DNA of 47,324 nucleotides from Cytobacillus firmus (GCF_023715565.1 NZ_JAMBOJ010000036.1:1-47324); one strand, 5' to 3'. Positions 7,616 through 16,725 are shown, counted from the first letter of the stretch. Numbers and translations are program-made. Notes: generated by a model not told the origin, from the letters alone.

Positions 7616-7774
7616 ATGTACCTGTTTCTTTTTGTTTTTATTCACATCGCAGTAGGGTGTGCTCTCATTTATACATACGGTAAATTACCCAAATTGTTAT
7701 CCACATTTGCATTCGTTTTTCTGGGTATGAGTTTTCTTTATTGGGGAGCAGTGTTAATCAATTTTGTCTATTAG
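7616..7774 (+). CDS. Very small membrane protein, unknown function
   Basis: 52 residues (MYLFLFVFIHIAVG..., ending NFVY) from ATG 7616, with AGAGGTGG just upstream. Two hydrophobic helices (about 2-20 and 29-50) flank a short YGKLPKL loop. A terminator follows directly at 7778-7806. The clear ribosome site and terminator support a real gene despite its size; the function is unknown. Confidence 0.6.
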   Translation: MYLFLFVFIHIAVGCALIYTYGKLPKLLSTFAFVFLGMSFLYWGAVLINFVY

Positions 7775-7777
7775 TTC

Positions 7778-7806
7778 AGCTGTCGAATGGCGGCTTTTTT
7801 ATTTTT
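7778..7806 (+). terminator. Rho-independent terminator
   Basis: AGCTGTC/GGCGGCT arms (with G-T pairs) and a T6 tail, overlapping the leader of the next gene. Confidence 0.65.
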
Positions 7807-7833
7807 GTAAAGGAAGTTACAGAGGAGGATCAC

Positions 7834-8448
7834 ATGAAGAAGAGGGATTTGAAAAAGTATCTTAAGAGAATGATACTAATGTTATTAGTGTTCTATTGTG
7901 TATATAGTATTTTTATAAATCTCGGTTACAGAAATCATATTAAACAAAGTCAGGGAAAAAATTACGAGCATGTGCGGACTATATCTGTAATTGGGGATAA
8001 TTTGGCTCACCGGCTGGAGGAATTTATGCAGATACCTATTGAACAAGAAGATGAAATGCAGGAACAATTGTTTGATACATGGAGGGTTGTAAGAGGTGAG
8101 AGCAGCAGTATTAAGTCCTATTTGTCCGGTATGTACACAATACATATGGAGGATAAGATAGAGGAATGGAATTTGCTTCAATATAGCTTGTCTCACGCTG
8201 ATATGTTTTTAGATGACATGACTAATAAGTTTTTGAAGAACAAGTCATATCGGATTAGCGATGAAGAAAAAGAAAAAATGGAAGCAGTAATTTCTGTGTA
8301 TCGAAATGTCAGCAAAGAAGCGGAACAGGAATCTGTCGATATAGAAAGTCTCCTGGAATCTATACAGGAACCCATGCTGGTTATAGATAATTATTATTCA
8401 GAAGCCCTTCAAAAAAAACATATAAGAAGTAAAAAAATCCCCCAATAA
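7834..8448 (+). CDS. Membrane-anchored protein, unknown function
   Basis: 204 residues from ATG 7834, chosen because AGAGGAGG precedes it; the longer frame upstream runs through a terminator. A basic N-terminus (MKKRDLKKYLKRM) and one membrane helix (about 12-30) anchor a largely helical, acidic extracytoplasmic region with likely coiled coil (about 95-190). No family recognised. The gene converges with cwlJ on a shared hairpin. Confidence 0.65.
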   Translation: MKKRDLKKYLKRMILMLLVFYCVYSIFINLGYRNHIKQSQGKNYEHVRTISVIGDNLAHRLEEFMQIPIEQEDEMQEQLFDTWRVVRGESSSIKSYLSGMYTIHMEDKIEEWNLLQYSLSHADMFLDDMTNKFLKNKSYRISDEEKEKMEAVISVYRNVSKEAEQESVDIESLLESIQEPMLVIDNYYSEALQKKHIRSKKIPQ

Positions 8449-8456
8449 TGGGGGCT
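8438..8456. terminator. Hairpin between converging genes
   Basis: CCCCC-AATAAT-GGGGG with an A6 run before it, so on the minus strand it is followed by T6. It best serves as the cwlJ terminator, and overlaps the end of the plus-strand gene. Confidence 0.6.
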
Positions 8457-8459
8457 TAT

Positions 8460-8900
8460 TCACCAAGTATAAGCTCCTTCACATGTATTTGCTTTTGGTT
8501 CATAGTAGCAATGTTTTTTGTATTGACCTGCGAAAGGCTGGTCGTACCAGGTTGGCGGACATGCAGCGTATGGATTGAAATACCAGAGTGCAAATTTGGA
8601 TGGATGCTGTCTCCAATAATCTAAGGTTTGTTTGGCCAATTTTTTTTCCACGCCTCTTGCTCTGTTATAAAAGACATTTCCTTTCTGTACAGCTTCAAAA
8701 GAATAATTCCCTCCCTGTACCTGAAAAATGACCTGCGGGATGGTTCTTAAGCCTTCAAAGTCGAGGCAATTTGCTTTTCGCCGATTGACGATTACATTCC
8801 CAACCATCAGCATCCCGAGTTTTCCTTCACCTTCGGCCTCTGCCCTCATCATCCTTGCCATTAATGCCACATCGCTGTCTGTATATTGTACTCTTGGCAC
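8460..8900 (-). CDS. cwlJ: Spore cortex-lytic cell wall hydrolase CwlJ
   Basis: 146 residues, the usual CwlJ length (142 in Bacillus subtilis), with no signal peptide, as in CwlJ and unlike SleB. The SleB/CwlJ hydrolase domain spans nearly the whole protein: LMARMMRAEAEGEGKLGMLM contains the catalytic Glu region, then GNVIVNRRKANCLDF, FEAVQKG and the C-terminal FALWYFNPY-CPPTWY-QPFAGQYKKHCYY. CwlJ is deposited on the spore coat in the mother cell and degrades cortex peptidoglycan during germination. The usual partner gerQ is not adjacent here. Start GTG 8900 has AGAGGTGAT upstream on the minus strand. Confidence 0.9.
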   Translation of the reverse strand: MPRVQYTDSDVALMARMMRAEAEGEGKLGMLMVGNVIVNRRKANCLDFEGLRTIPQVIFQVQGGNYSFEAVQKGNVFYNRARGVEKKLAKQTLDYWRQHPSKFALWYFNPYAACPPTWYDQPFAGQYKKHCYYEPKANTCEGAYTW

Positions 8901-8981
8901 TTTTAATCACCTCTAAAGAATTGTATTAAGAAATTCTGCAAACATGATAAAAGGTTTAAAATAAGTCGGGAAAATATTAAT

Positions 8982-9017
8982 TGGGGGTGCATACCGCATT
9001 GCGTTAAGCACCCCCTT
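8982..9017. other. Strong isolated hairpin
   Basis: GGGGGTGC and GCACCCCC arms around a 17-base loop (itself CGCATTGCG-like). No T-run follows, so the role is unclear; it may be a cwlJ leader structure or a remnant terminator. Confidence 0.4.
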
Positions 9018-9151
9018 ATCAGGTATAAGAATGTTGATTTTAGTGAGTTTGCTAATTTATATGCTATATCCGTTAAGGAAATGCAAAAAAGTAAACATTT
9101 GTGAAACTTTCTTCCTGGGAGTTCGTACCATTAGTTAAAGAGGTGGATGTC

Positions 9152-9439
9152 TTGAAAACTCAAAAGGAAGCAAGCCTGAAAAAGTTATTATATGGTTTTG
9201 GTCTATTTATTTTCGGAGGTATGGTTTTAACTAATATGACAAATCCGCTGCCTTCAATGGAAAAAACCATGGAATTCCTGTGGTTTATTTTGGGGAGTTT
9301 TCTAATCTATTATTTTTTAGTGCATGTCTATTTCAGGGGAGGATTATGGAGGAAAATATTTTACCTGATTTTAATTCTGCTATGGGGGATTAGCATCTGT
9401 ATGGCTATTTATCTTGCAGGAAACTTAACAGTTCACTAA
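9152..9439 (+). CDS. Three-helix membrane protein, unknown function
   Basis: 95 residues from TTG 9152 (AAGAGGTGG at 9138-9146 decides this start over a GTG at 9101). Three predicted helices (about 13-30, 40-58, 68-88). The protein is not recognised. It directly precedes the broken metalloprotease gene (22-base gap), so the two may once have formed an operon. Confidence 0.6.
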   Translation: MKTQKEASLKKLLYGFGLFIFGGMVLTNMTNPLPSMEKTMEFLWFILGSFLIYYFLVHVYFRGGLWRKIFYLILILLWGISICMAIYLAGNLTVH

Positions 9440-9461
9440 ATGGTTAAGAGGCTGGGATGGT

Positions 9462-10332
9462 TTGAGAAGACTAATAAAAGTCAGCAACATTGTATTTTTG
9501 CTGTTTTTAATGGCGGGCTGCAGCGTGCCGAAAACTAATGTGGACAACTTCCAGGAAGCAGTCTCTGATGTAGAAAAAGATCTTGTGAAATTTACAGCGG
9601 ATGATAATAAAATAGAAATTGTTATGTTTAATAAAGGCGATTTTCCAGAAGATATACATTAAAAGCAATTAAAGAAGAAACTCTCCATTATTACGATCAG
9701 CTGAAAAAAGAATCTATTTCAATTCCTTTTCCTTCTAGAGTATATTTACATCTATATAATGAGGAGAAAATTAGTTATTCAAGCGGAAATACTATACACC
9801 TTTATTTGGCGGAAAACAGAAATTACCCTCTTGTGCACGAAATGACCCATGTATTTTGGGGACATAGTAATGATAATATTACACAAGAAGGTCTGGCCAT
9901 TTTCATGCATGATTCCTATTCGGACAAAAAGGTGTTTCCTAATTTTCAGGGAGATATCGATGACATCACGAACTATTTATTGACGCAGGAAGTGTTCCTG
10001 CCTCTGGAGGTTCTGATGCAAAATGATCAAATCTTTTCAACTCAACTTCAAACTTAAATAAAGATTCTTACTCTTTAAGGTGGCTGGCGTATAGTGAATC
10101 TGCTTCATTAACGAGCTTCCTTAATTCTGAATATGGCATAGAAAGCTTCCTGAAAATATATGATCAGCCGAATTTAGCTAAAGAACTGCATACTGTTTAC
10201 GGAAAAACAATACAGCAGCTTGAAGATGAGTGGAGAGAGTTTGTTCAAGAGAAACCCGTCCGAAATGAAGAATTGCTTCATAGCTATAACTCTCAGCTTC
10301 CTGGGATTATTCAATCACTTAGCAGTGAATAA
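9462..10332 (+). pseudogene. Lipoprotein metalloprotease-like gene with two frameshifts
   Basis: Three consecutive frames read as one protein: a TTG start with lipobox FLMAGC, then (frame change near 9650) a stretch with HEMTHVFWG, an HExxH zinc-protease motif followed by a downstream E (QEGLAIF), then (frame change near 10045) a C-terminal part SLRWLAYSESASLTSFL ending at TAA 10330. Both changes fit loss of one base. The fold resembles peptidase MA-like lipoproteins of bacilli. It is either a pseudogene or carries sequencing errors; fragments of 66 and 83 codons are unlikely to work alone. Confidence 0.75.
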
Positions 10333-10409
10333 AAGTTCTTTATTAAATGAATTTTATTGAGGCAAATGCCTAGCTGCACTGCCCATAGTACATAATACAA
10401 AGTATGCCA

Positions 10410-10446
10410 AGTGCCTGCTCCATTAATGGAACAGACACTATTTTTA
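10410..10446 (+). terminator. Rho-independent terminator
   Basis: AGTGCCTG-CTCCATTAATGGA-ACAGACACT palindrome followed by ATTTTTA, ending plus-strand transcription into the convergent exporter gene. Confidence 0.7.
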
Positions 10447-11373
10447 TCTTTGCTTAACTGGCTCCCTTAGGAACACAGGTGCAGATATCCCCATTTTTGT
10501 TTTTCCAGGCCTCTTTTTAAGTGCGGAGAATAAGAAACAACCCGCAAGGACAATGATGCTTCCGGTGGCTTGTGTCCAGTTCATGATCTCTCCCAAGAAG
10601 ATAAAAGCTAAGAGGGCTGTGAAAATCGGATTAAAGTTTAGGAACAGTCCTGAAGTGCTTGCTCCAAGCTTGCTGATCCCGATGTTCCAGAGCACCATGC
10701 ATAAGACTGTTGAAATTAGTCCTGTATACAGAATGTTTAAAAGAAATGAGCCACTGACATCTGTAACGGTAAGATCAGCAGTACCGAACGGCAAAAGCAC
10801 CAGGAGGCCAAATATGCCGGAGTAAAGAATGGACATCATTGGTGAAACGAATGACAAGGCCCATTTGCTGCAGACTGAATAGATTCCCCACATGCCCACT
10901 GCAGCCATCATATAAAGATCACCGGTATTAAACTGCAGTAAGACCAGCGTTTCCAGGCTTCCTTTTGAAAGGACCAGCAGTACGCCAAACAATGAAAGGA
11001 ACATGGACATGAGCTGCAGTGTGTTTATTTTTTCTTTTAGAAAAATGAAAGAGAAGCCAGCAATGGAGAACATATTTAAAGTAGATATTAAACCAACGCT
11101 GGTGGCTGATGTTTTCTCCAGTGCCATGAATTGAAGTGCCTGAAACAATGCTACGCCCGTGATGCCCATCATCCATAATGGCAGAACGGCTTTTTTCGGC
11201 GGAAGCAGCCGTTTCTCTTTATGCCAAACAAGAGGAACGAGACAGATAATGGCAATGGCCCATCTTAAAATGGTTAAGGTAATAGGAGATGCATGATCCA
11301 CAAGCGTTTTTCCAACAATAAAATTTCCACCCCAAAGTAAGCTGGTTAATAGCAGAAGCAGGTAATATTTCAC
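10444..11373 (-). CDS. EamA/DMT family transporter
   Basis: 309 residues from GTG 11373, chosen because AAGGAGC lies seven bases upstream; a longer frame lacks a ribosome site. Ten predicted helices as two EamA repeats, with the family signature LLWGGNFIVGKTL at the N-terminus and a second PIFTALLAFIFLGE in repeat two. Members export amino acids, drugs or metabolites across the membrane. It is divergent from an Lrp/AsnC regulator, a layout common for amino acid exporters, so an amino acid-like substrate is the best inference. Confidence 0.88.
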   Translation of the reverse strand: MKYYLLLLLTSLLWGGNFIVGKTLVDHASPITLTILRWAIAIICLVPLVWHKEKRLLPPKKAVLPLWMMGITGVALFQALQFMALEKTSATSVGLISTLNMFSIAGFSFIFLKEKINTLQLMSMFLSLFGVLLVLSKGSLETLVLLQFNTGDLYMMAAVGMWGIYSVCSKWALSFVSPMMSILYSGIFGLLVLLPFGTADLTVTDVSGSFLLNILYTGLISTVLCMVLWNIGISKLGASTSGLFLNFNPIFTALLAFIFLGEIMNWTQATGSIIVLAGCFLFSALKKRPGKTKMGISAPVFLREPVKQR

Positions 11374-11581
11374 GTCATTTAGCTCCTTTTCAGAGCCATT
11401 GTGCACAATGACATTGTTTATATGAATAATTTTAGCATTTTTTATAAAAACCAAAAGATAATTTTGTATAATGGGATTAATTCGAAATAATTAAATGTTT
11501 CTTAGAGGATTAGAATAAAATATTCATTTCGAGCGTTTGATTTGAACTGAATTTGGAATAATTGAAAAGGGCGGATGGACA

Positions 11582-12058
11582 GTGGAATCAATTGTAAGCA
11601 GGGTATTGGATCACCTGGATATAAAAATCTTGGATTTGCTCCAAAAGGACGCGCGGATCAGCAATCTGGAACTGTCGAAAAGAGTGAATCTGTCGGCTCC
11701 GGCTGTACATGCCAGAATCAAGCGGCTTGAAACGGAAGGGTATATCCAGGAGCATGTTGCTATCCTAAACCATGAGAAGCTTGGCTTTGATTTATTATGC
11801 TTCGTGTTTATGAGCACGAATATGCACCAGGCTGATAAACTGGAGTCCCTTGAAAAGACGCTGGAATCCATGAAGGAAGTTTTAGAATGTCATTGTTTAA
11901 CAGGAGAGTATGATTATTTGCTGAAGGTCGCCTGCAAGGATCGCAAGGGACTTGAGATGTTTATCAGGAAGCTCAATGAATTGGGGATTACAAAGATTCA
12001 GACCAGCCTGGCTTTGAGGGAGATCAAGGATTCGACGGTGCTGCCGATCAAGGAGTAG
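11582..12058 (+). CDS. Lrp/AsnC family transcriptional regulator
   Basis: 158 residues. The N-terminal HTH (LDIKILDLLQKDARISNLELSKRVNLSAPAVHARIKRLETEGYI, shown here only by role: residues about 10-55) precedes a RAM ligand-binding domain (about 72-150) with the G-x-Y-D-Y-L-L-K signature. GTG 11582 follows GGGCGG. Such regulators bind amino acids and wrap DNA as octamers. Being divergent from the EamA exporter, with a 208-bp AT-rich gap, it probably controls that gene and itself. Confidence 0.92.
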   Translation: MESIVSRVLDHLDIKILDLLQKDARISNLELSKRVNLSAPAVHARIKRLETEGYIQEHVAILNHEKLGFDLLCFVFMSTNMHQADKLESLEKTLESMKEVLECHCLTGEYDYLLKVACKDRKGLEMFIRKLNELGITKIQTSLALREIKDSTVLPIKE

Positions 12059-12181
12059 TCTTTTAAAACTATAAAAGCTCATTCTGCTGGCAACGGCTAT
12101 TATTTGCTTTTGGCAGGTGTTTAAAACAAACCTTATCAGGAAAAATACCTATTAGAACATATACAAGGGAGGAAGTGAATA

Positions 12182-12385
12182 ATGCCATACGATAAACTAA
12201 GCGATCTGCCGGACTCTGTCAAAGATAATCTTCCTCATCACGCCCAGGAAATATTTAAAGAAGCGTTTAACTCTGCAAGTGAAGAGTACGACGAAGAAGA
12301 AACAGCCTTTAAGGTAGCGTGGAGTGCAGTGAAGAAGAAATATGAGAAAAATGGTGATGATAATTGGGTTAAAAAGGAAGAGTAG
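12182..12385 (+). CDS. ChaB family protein
   Basis: 67 residues, the whole protein being a ChaB domain: MPYDKLSDLPDSVKDNLPHHAQEIF, then A-F-N-S-A and AFKVAWSAVKKKYEK. GGAGG precedes ATG 12182. ChaB was first described beside a cation antiporter in E. coli; its biochemical role is poorly defined and here it stands alone. Confidence 0.88.
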   Translation: MPYDKLSDLPDSVKDNLPHHAQEIFKEAFNSASEEYDEEETAFKVAWSAVKKKYEKNGDDNWVKKEE

Positions 12386-12391
12386 AATGGT

Positions 12392-12421
12392 AAAAGGTGT
12401 CCCGTTTGAGGACACCTTTTT
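12392..12421. terminator. Bidirectional terminator
   Basis: AAAAGGTGTCC/GGACACCTTTT symmetrical stem between convergent ChaB and SRPBCC genes, with T-runs on both strands. Confidence 0.85.
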
Positions 12422-12887
12422 AATCATCTTCCGCTTCATTTTCTACATATCTCTTCAAATTCTCGTATTGCTCTTCAAACACAAATTTAGCTGTCCAGCC
12501 TAAAAGCTTGGTAGTCAGCTTATAAAAGAGGCTGCTCGGAATCAGGCTTGCCTCTACAATCAGGCGCGTCCCATCATGCTCCCTTGATAAGAGGTACCTT
12601 GAAATGCTTAATCCCTCTTTGGAATGGGAGTGCATAACCACTTTATAAGGAGCCTCATATTCGATCAGTTCGGAATCAATTTTAAGAATTTTTTTATCCA
12701 ATTTCTGAACGGTGACAAACTTTGTCCCGGGCTGCGGGACTGGTTTATTTTCCTCATTGTCATAAATGTTTTCGATCAGCATGGTATTCCAGAGCTTTAT
12801 TTTTTCATCTTCATCCACGTATTTAAAAACCAGATCAATGGGGGCGTGAATAACATCTTCATATCTATAAACCAGTATTTCTTTCAT
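12420..12887 (-). CDS. SRPBCC (START-like) family protein
   Basis: 155 residues. The order of elements fits a polyketide-cyclase/START-like fold: VIHAPIDLVFKYVDEDEKIKLW at the start (the I-x-A-P-x-x-x-V-x-x-x-x-x-D motif), a central beta sheet, and a long C-terminal helix from about residue 115. These proteins bind hydrophobic ligands in a helix-grip cavity; the ligand is unknown. No membrane segment. Its stop codon overlaps the shared terminator. Confidence 0.8.
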   Translation of the reverse strand: MKEILVYRYEDVIHAPIDLVFKYVDEDEKIKLWNTMLIENIYDNEENKPVPQPGTKFVTVQKLDKKILKIDSELIEYEAPYKVVMHSHSKEGLSISRYLLSREHDGTRLIVEASLIPSSLFYKLTTKLLGWTAKFVFEEQYENLKRYVENEAEDD

Positions 12888-13034
12888 GTTAAAATCCTCA
12901 TTTCAATTTAATCAAAAGCACCTTACTAGTTTTTTCGGCAAAGCTTGCCGGAGATTAATAAAGTCTGCTTTTTTGTAAATTTTTCTGAAACTAAATAAAC
13001 CCTCATCCGTATATTCAGATAAGGGGTGATGGAA

Positions 13035-13226
13035 ATGTCAGGAATAATTATAACGGGTTTCTTACTTGTTATTTTGATTGGTATTAGTGGTTCCAAACCA
13101 TCTAAAAGTACTTATGACAGCGGGAATTCCTCCTCCCATTATTTTATAGGAGATTATAGCAGCAGCTCGGATAATTGTAGTAGTTTTGGAGAAGATGGAG
13201 GCGGCTGCGGTGGAGGCGGTGACTGA
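13035..13226 (+). CDS. Small membrane protein with Ser/Gly-rich tail
   Basis: 63 residues from ATG 13035 (AAGGGGTGAT upstream). One membrane helix (about 3-19) is followed by a Ser/Asp/Tyr-rich segment and an extreme C-terminus of GGGCGGGGD. Similar short proteins with a Gly-Cys-Gly tail occur in bacilli with no known role. A weak hairpin follows at 13262-13287. Confidence 0.6.
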   Translation: MSGIIITGFLLVILIGISGSKPSKSTYDSGNSSSHYFIGDYSSSSDNCSSFGEDGGGCGGGGD

Positions 13227-13261
13227 ATAAGATAAGGTCCGTAACAGAGCGTTGTTCATAG

Positions 13262-13290
13262 AGTGCCTCCTGATTTAAAGGGGCACTTTG
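13262..13290 (+). terminator. Weak terminator-like hairpin
   Basis: AGTGCC and GGCACT arms followed by TTTGGTT. Weak T-run; it may act as a terminator or an mRNA 3-prime structure. Confidence 0.4.
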
Positions 13291-13339
13291 GTTATGCAAG
13301 GCAGGATAAAGGAGAAAAGGCTGCAAGGGAGAGTTTAAT

Positions 13340-13882
13340 ATGTTTAAAGTCCAGATAAGAAGACCAAAGGCTGCGGATATAGAAGAGCTGGACCAATTCT
13401 TTAGAACAGTGATTACCGATACATTTCATAAAGAAGGTATAGGGGATCTGCACGAAGACGTGGAAAAAGAGATAGAAGCCAAGAATAGTTATCTGCAGCA
13501 TGATCTGTTAAGCGGCGGCAAAGATAGGTTTTTTTTAATTGCCTTAGCTGGTGAGAAGATTATCGGAACGATTGAATACGGCCCTGCAAGTGAGCTCATA
13601 AACAAATGTACAGAAGGAGCACTCGGCAGTCTTTATGAAGTGGGAACAGTATTTGTACATCCTGACTATCAGAATTCAGGCATAGGCAATCAATTGCTAA
13701 CTGAAATGTATTTAACTCTAAAGAATAGAGGTGTGGAAGAGTTCTGCCTGGATTCGGGCTATAAACATTCACAAAAGATATGGGAAAAAAAGTTTGGAGA
13801 ACCGGATTATTTGTTTAAGGATTATTGGGGGGACGGGGCTCATCATATGATTTGGCGGGTCAGGGTTCATTCTGTTATGTAG
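13340..13882 (+). CDS. GNAT family N-acetyltransferase
   Basis: 180 residues. An N-terminal IRRPKAADIEELDQFF start is followed by the acetyl-CoA pocket VFVHPDYQNSGIGNQLL (about residues 114-130), with the R/Q-x-x-G-x-G/A loop as QNSGIG. The C-terminal FGEPDYLFKDYWGDG region is less usual for the family and may shape the acceptor site. The substrate is unknown. It has no operon partners. Confidence 0.82.
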   Translation: MFKVQIRRPKAADIEELDQFFRTVITDTFHKEGIGDLHEDVEKEIEAKNSYLQHDLLSGGKDRFFLIALAGEKIIGTIEYGPASELINKCTEGALGSLYEVGTVFVHPDYQNSGIGNQLLTEMYLTLKNRGVEEFCLDSGYKHSQKIWEKKFGEPDYLFKDYWGDGAHHMIWRVRVHSVM

Positions 13883-14223
13883 CCTCCCAATTCTAAAGAT
13901 ATTTTTGGAGGTTGCTGATCACTTATGAACTAATACTGTCGCTTTAATGCTCTATGGTTCATTTGTAGCCTCCAATTCCTTTTAATTAAATTACCTCTTT
14001 ATTCCCCAATTATAGACGAATTTTCATCTGAAGAACCTGCAGATTATAACATTCCCTCAATTTACTCTTTACCCATCCAGCTAAATAATGACCTTCAGTA
14101 ACTTACATTATACTAGGCATTAAACTCGATTAATTTAATGTCAATTACATAGATTCAAAGAAACAAGAAAGTACTTTAAAATGAACGTATTTTCAGTATT
14201 GGTGCAAGAATAATGAAAAGCGT
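13883..14223. other. Intergenic region upstream of the PTS operon
   Basis: About 340 bases of AT-rich sequence with no supported gene, RNA or clear terminator. Only the cre site just downstream stands out. Confidence 0.4.
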
Positions 14224-14237
14224 TGAAAGCGATTTCA
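14224..14237 (+). promoter_or_regulatory. Catabolite-responsive element (cre) for CcpA
   Basis: TGAAAGCGATTTCA matches the cre consensus TGWAANCGNTNWCA at every position and lies about 80 bases before the PTS start. It predicts repression of the amino-sugar operon by CcpA with HPr-Ser-P when glucose is present. Confidence 0.82.
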
Positions 14238-14317
14238 GATTCGTTGTACTGAGGTAGTTTCGAATATATGATACGGGTAGGAGGTTAAACATCGAGATAA
14301 AAAGGGGGGCAATATTA

Positions 14318-15850
14318 ATGAATAAAGTGTTTGAAAGAGCACAGCAGTTTGGAAAATCATTCATGCTTCCAATTGCGGTTTTGCCGGCAGCAGGTTTGTT
14401 ATTAGGAATTGGCGGAGCACTATCTAATCCGAATACGGTTTCAGCTTATCCTTTTTTGGATATCAGCTGGCTTCAAGCTATTTTTACAATTATGAGTGCG
14501 GCCGGTTCTATAGTTTTTGCCAATTTGCCGATCATTTTCGCGGTAGGGGTAGCCATTGGATTAGCGCGTACAGATAAAGCGACAGCTGGTTTAGCAGCAA
14601 TGATCGGTTATTTTGTAATGAACACTACTATTAGTGCTTTGCTCTCATTAACTGGAGACTTAGCGAAGGATAACCTGGCAGGGGCAGGTCAAGGAATGGC
14701 TGTTGGTATTCAAACTTTAGAAACGGGTGTATTTGGCGGAATTATCGTCGGGATAACTGCCGCGGTACTGCATAATAAATACAATAGAATTCAGCTGCCT
14801 CAGGTATTGGGATTCTTTGGTGGATCTCGCTTTATTCCTATTGTTGTTTCATTTGCCTCAATATTTGTAGGAGCCATTTTATTCGTGGTCTGGCCATATT
14901 TCCAAGCTTTGATCAATGAGCTTGGATCTTTAGTTACAGATACCGGAGAAATTGGCACACTTTTCTACGGCTTTATTTTACGTATGCTTGGACCGCTTGG
15001 GTTGCATCATATTTTCTATCTTCCATTCTGGCAAACAGCTCTTGGCGGAACGCTGGAGATTGGCGAAAAATTGGTCAGCGGTACACAGAATATCTTTTTT
15101 GCCCAGCTGGGTGATTCTTCGACTGAGCAATATTACGAAGGGGTATCAAGATTCATGTCTGGCCGTTTTATAACAATGATGTTTGGTCTCCCAGGAGCTG
15201 CTTTAGCCATCTATCATTGCTCTAAAAAGAAAAATAGAAAAGTGGTAGCGGGAATTTTGTTATCAGCAGCGTTAACATCCTTTTTGACTGGTATCACAGA
15301 ACCGCTTGAATTTAGCTTCCTATTTGTAGCGCCACTTCTTTATTTAGTGCATGCCATTTTCGATGGTTTTGCTTTTATGATGGCAGACATTTTCAATATT
15401 ACTGTCGGTCAAACCTTCTCAGGCGGATTCATTGATTTCATTTTATTTGGAATTCTTCAAGGTGCTGATAAAACGAATTGGCCATATGTGCTATTGGTGG
15501 GTATTCCCTGGTTCTTCTTATATTACTTTACGTTTAAGTTCTTAATCAGGAAAAAGGACTTCAAAGTTCTTGGACGTGAGGATGAGGAACAGGCAGCAGA
15601 ACAAGTTTCAGCTACAGATCGTGCCAGAACGATTGTAGAAGGGTTAGGCGGAACAAATAATATTGATATTGTCGATTGCTGTGCGACTCGTCTGCGTGTA
15701 AGCGTTAAAGATGATTCTCTTGTAAAAGACGAAGTCATTAAGCAGACTGGATCAAAAGGAATTGTGAAAAAAGGAACTGGTGTTCAAATTATTTATGGAC
15801 CTCAAGTCACCATAGTTAAAAACGAAGTAGAAGAATATTTAGGTCAGTAA
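14318..15850 (+). CDS. PTS EIICB component, glucose/N-acetylhexosamine family
   Basis: 510 residues. EIIC domain from 1 to about 400 (start FGKSFMLPIAVLPAAGLLLGIG; GITEPLEFSFLF is the sugar-binding loop); EIIB domain from about 430 to the end with the phosphorylated Cys near 455 in DCCATRLRV. There is no EIIA domain, so phosphate must come from an EIIA elsewhere in the genome. The next gene is nanE, so the substrate is more likely N-acetylmannosamine or a related amino sugar than glucose; this is inference from context. Cre site upstream; RpiR regulator downstream. GGGGGG-type ribosome site before ATG 14318. Confidence 0.88.
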   Translation: MNKVFERAQQFGKSFMLPIAVLPAAGLLLGIGGALSNPNTVSAYPFLDISWLQAIFTIMSAAGSIVFANLPIIFAVGVAIGLARTDKATAGLAAMIGYFVMNTTISALLSLTGDLAKDNLAGAGQGMAVGIQTLETGVFGGIIVGITAAVLHNKYNRIQLPQVLGFFGGSRFIPIVVSFASIFVGAILFVVWPYFQALINELGSLVTDTGEIGTLFYGFILRMLGPLGLHHIFYLPFWQTALGGTLEIGEKLVSGTQNIFFAQLGDSSTEQYYEGVSRFMSGRFITMMFGLPGAALAIYHCSKKKNRKVVAGILLSAALTSFLTGITEPLEFSFLFVAPLLYLVHAIFDGFAFMMADIFNITVGQTFSGGFIDFILFGILQGADKTNWPYVLLVGIPWFFLYYFTFKFLIRKKDFKVLGREDEEQAAEQVSATDRARTIVEGLGGTNNIDIVDCCATRLRVSVKDDSLVKDEVIKQTGSKGIVKKGTGVQIIYGPQVTIVKNEVEEYLGQ

Positions 15851-15872
15851 TAATAACAAGGACGTGTTTTAA

Positions 15873-16565
15873 ATGCATCAAGTGCTGGATCAGATAAAAA
15901 ATGGACTAATTGTATCTTGCCAGGCTTTAGAAGGGGAACCTCTTCATAGTCCATTCATTATGGGACGTATGGCATTAGCCGCAAAGGAGGGAGGGGCAGT
16001 TGGCATCAGGGCTAACTCTGTCCCTGATATCCGCGAAATAAAAGAACAAGTCGATCTTCCGGTAATCGGCATTATCAAACAGGTATATAACGACCATCCT
16101 GTCTTTATTACACCAACCTTGAAAGAGATAGATGCTATAGCTGAGACTGGTGCTGAAATCATTGCTACAGATGCAACGAACCGGATCCGTCCGGATGGAA
16201 AGAGTCTGGAGGAATTTTATCAGGAAGTAAGGGTAAAGTATCCTCATATTCTGCTGATGGCGGATGTTTCTTCAGTTGAAGAAGCTATTTTTGCTGATAA
16301 GCTAGGCTTTGATATTGTCGCACCCACATTATATGGCTATACAGAAGAGACAGAGGGCTTGAAAATCGATGATCATGACTACGCGGTGATCAAGCAAATT
16401 GTAAAAGAAGTGAAACATGCAAAGGTTTTGGCAGAAGGCAATGTTTCAACCCCAAAAATTGCCCGCTCGGTACTGGATATTAATGTTCACTCGGTTGTGG
16501 TAGGCGGTGCGATTACCAGACCCCAGATCATCACGAAAAGATTCGTAGATGCTATGAAAAAGTAG
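15873..16565 (+). CDS. nanE: N-acetylmannosamine-6-phosphate 2-epimerase NanE
   Basis: 230 residues, full family length. TIM-barrel enzyme converting ManNAc-6-P to GlcNAc-6-P. Features seen: GLIVSCQALEGEPLHSP at the start, GAVGIRAN, PVIGIIKQ (with the catalytic Lys region), IIATDATNR-RPDG, APTLYGYTEET and the closing AEGNVSTP / VVVGGAITRPQ phosphate-binding loops. It lies 22 bases after the EIICB gene, so imported sugar phosphate passes straight to the epimerase. Sialic acid lyase genes are absent here, which points to ManNAc itself or a precursor as the source. Confidence 0.93.
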   Translation: MHQVLDQIKNGLIVSCQALEGEPLHSPFIMGRMALAAKEGGAVGIRANSVPDIREIKEQVDLPVIGIIKQVYNDHPVFITPTLKEIDAIAETGAEIIATDATNRIRPDGKSLEEFYQEVRVKYPHILLMADVSSVEEAIFADKLGFDIVAPTLYGYTEETEGLKIDDHDYAVIKQIVKEVKHAKVLAEGNVSTPKIARSVLDINVHSVVVGGAITRPQIITKRFVDAMKK

Positions 16566-16571
16566 ACTCGG

Positions 16572-16617
16572 CTGAAAATAACTCTGGATAATATCTGGGG
16601 TATTTTCAGTTTTTTGC
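16572..16617 (+). terminator. Rho-independent terminator
   Basis: CTGAAAATA/TATTTTCAG arms with T6, ending the PTS-nanE transcript before the regulator. Confidence 0.75.
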
Positions 16618-16725
16618 TTTATTGGGCTAGTTATAGGCAGTTCATAATTTTTCGTCCTTTAATCAAAAATATGGTCATCATCTTGTATAATGGACATAAG
16701 GATTATCTAAAAGAGGAGAAATAAT

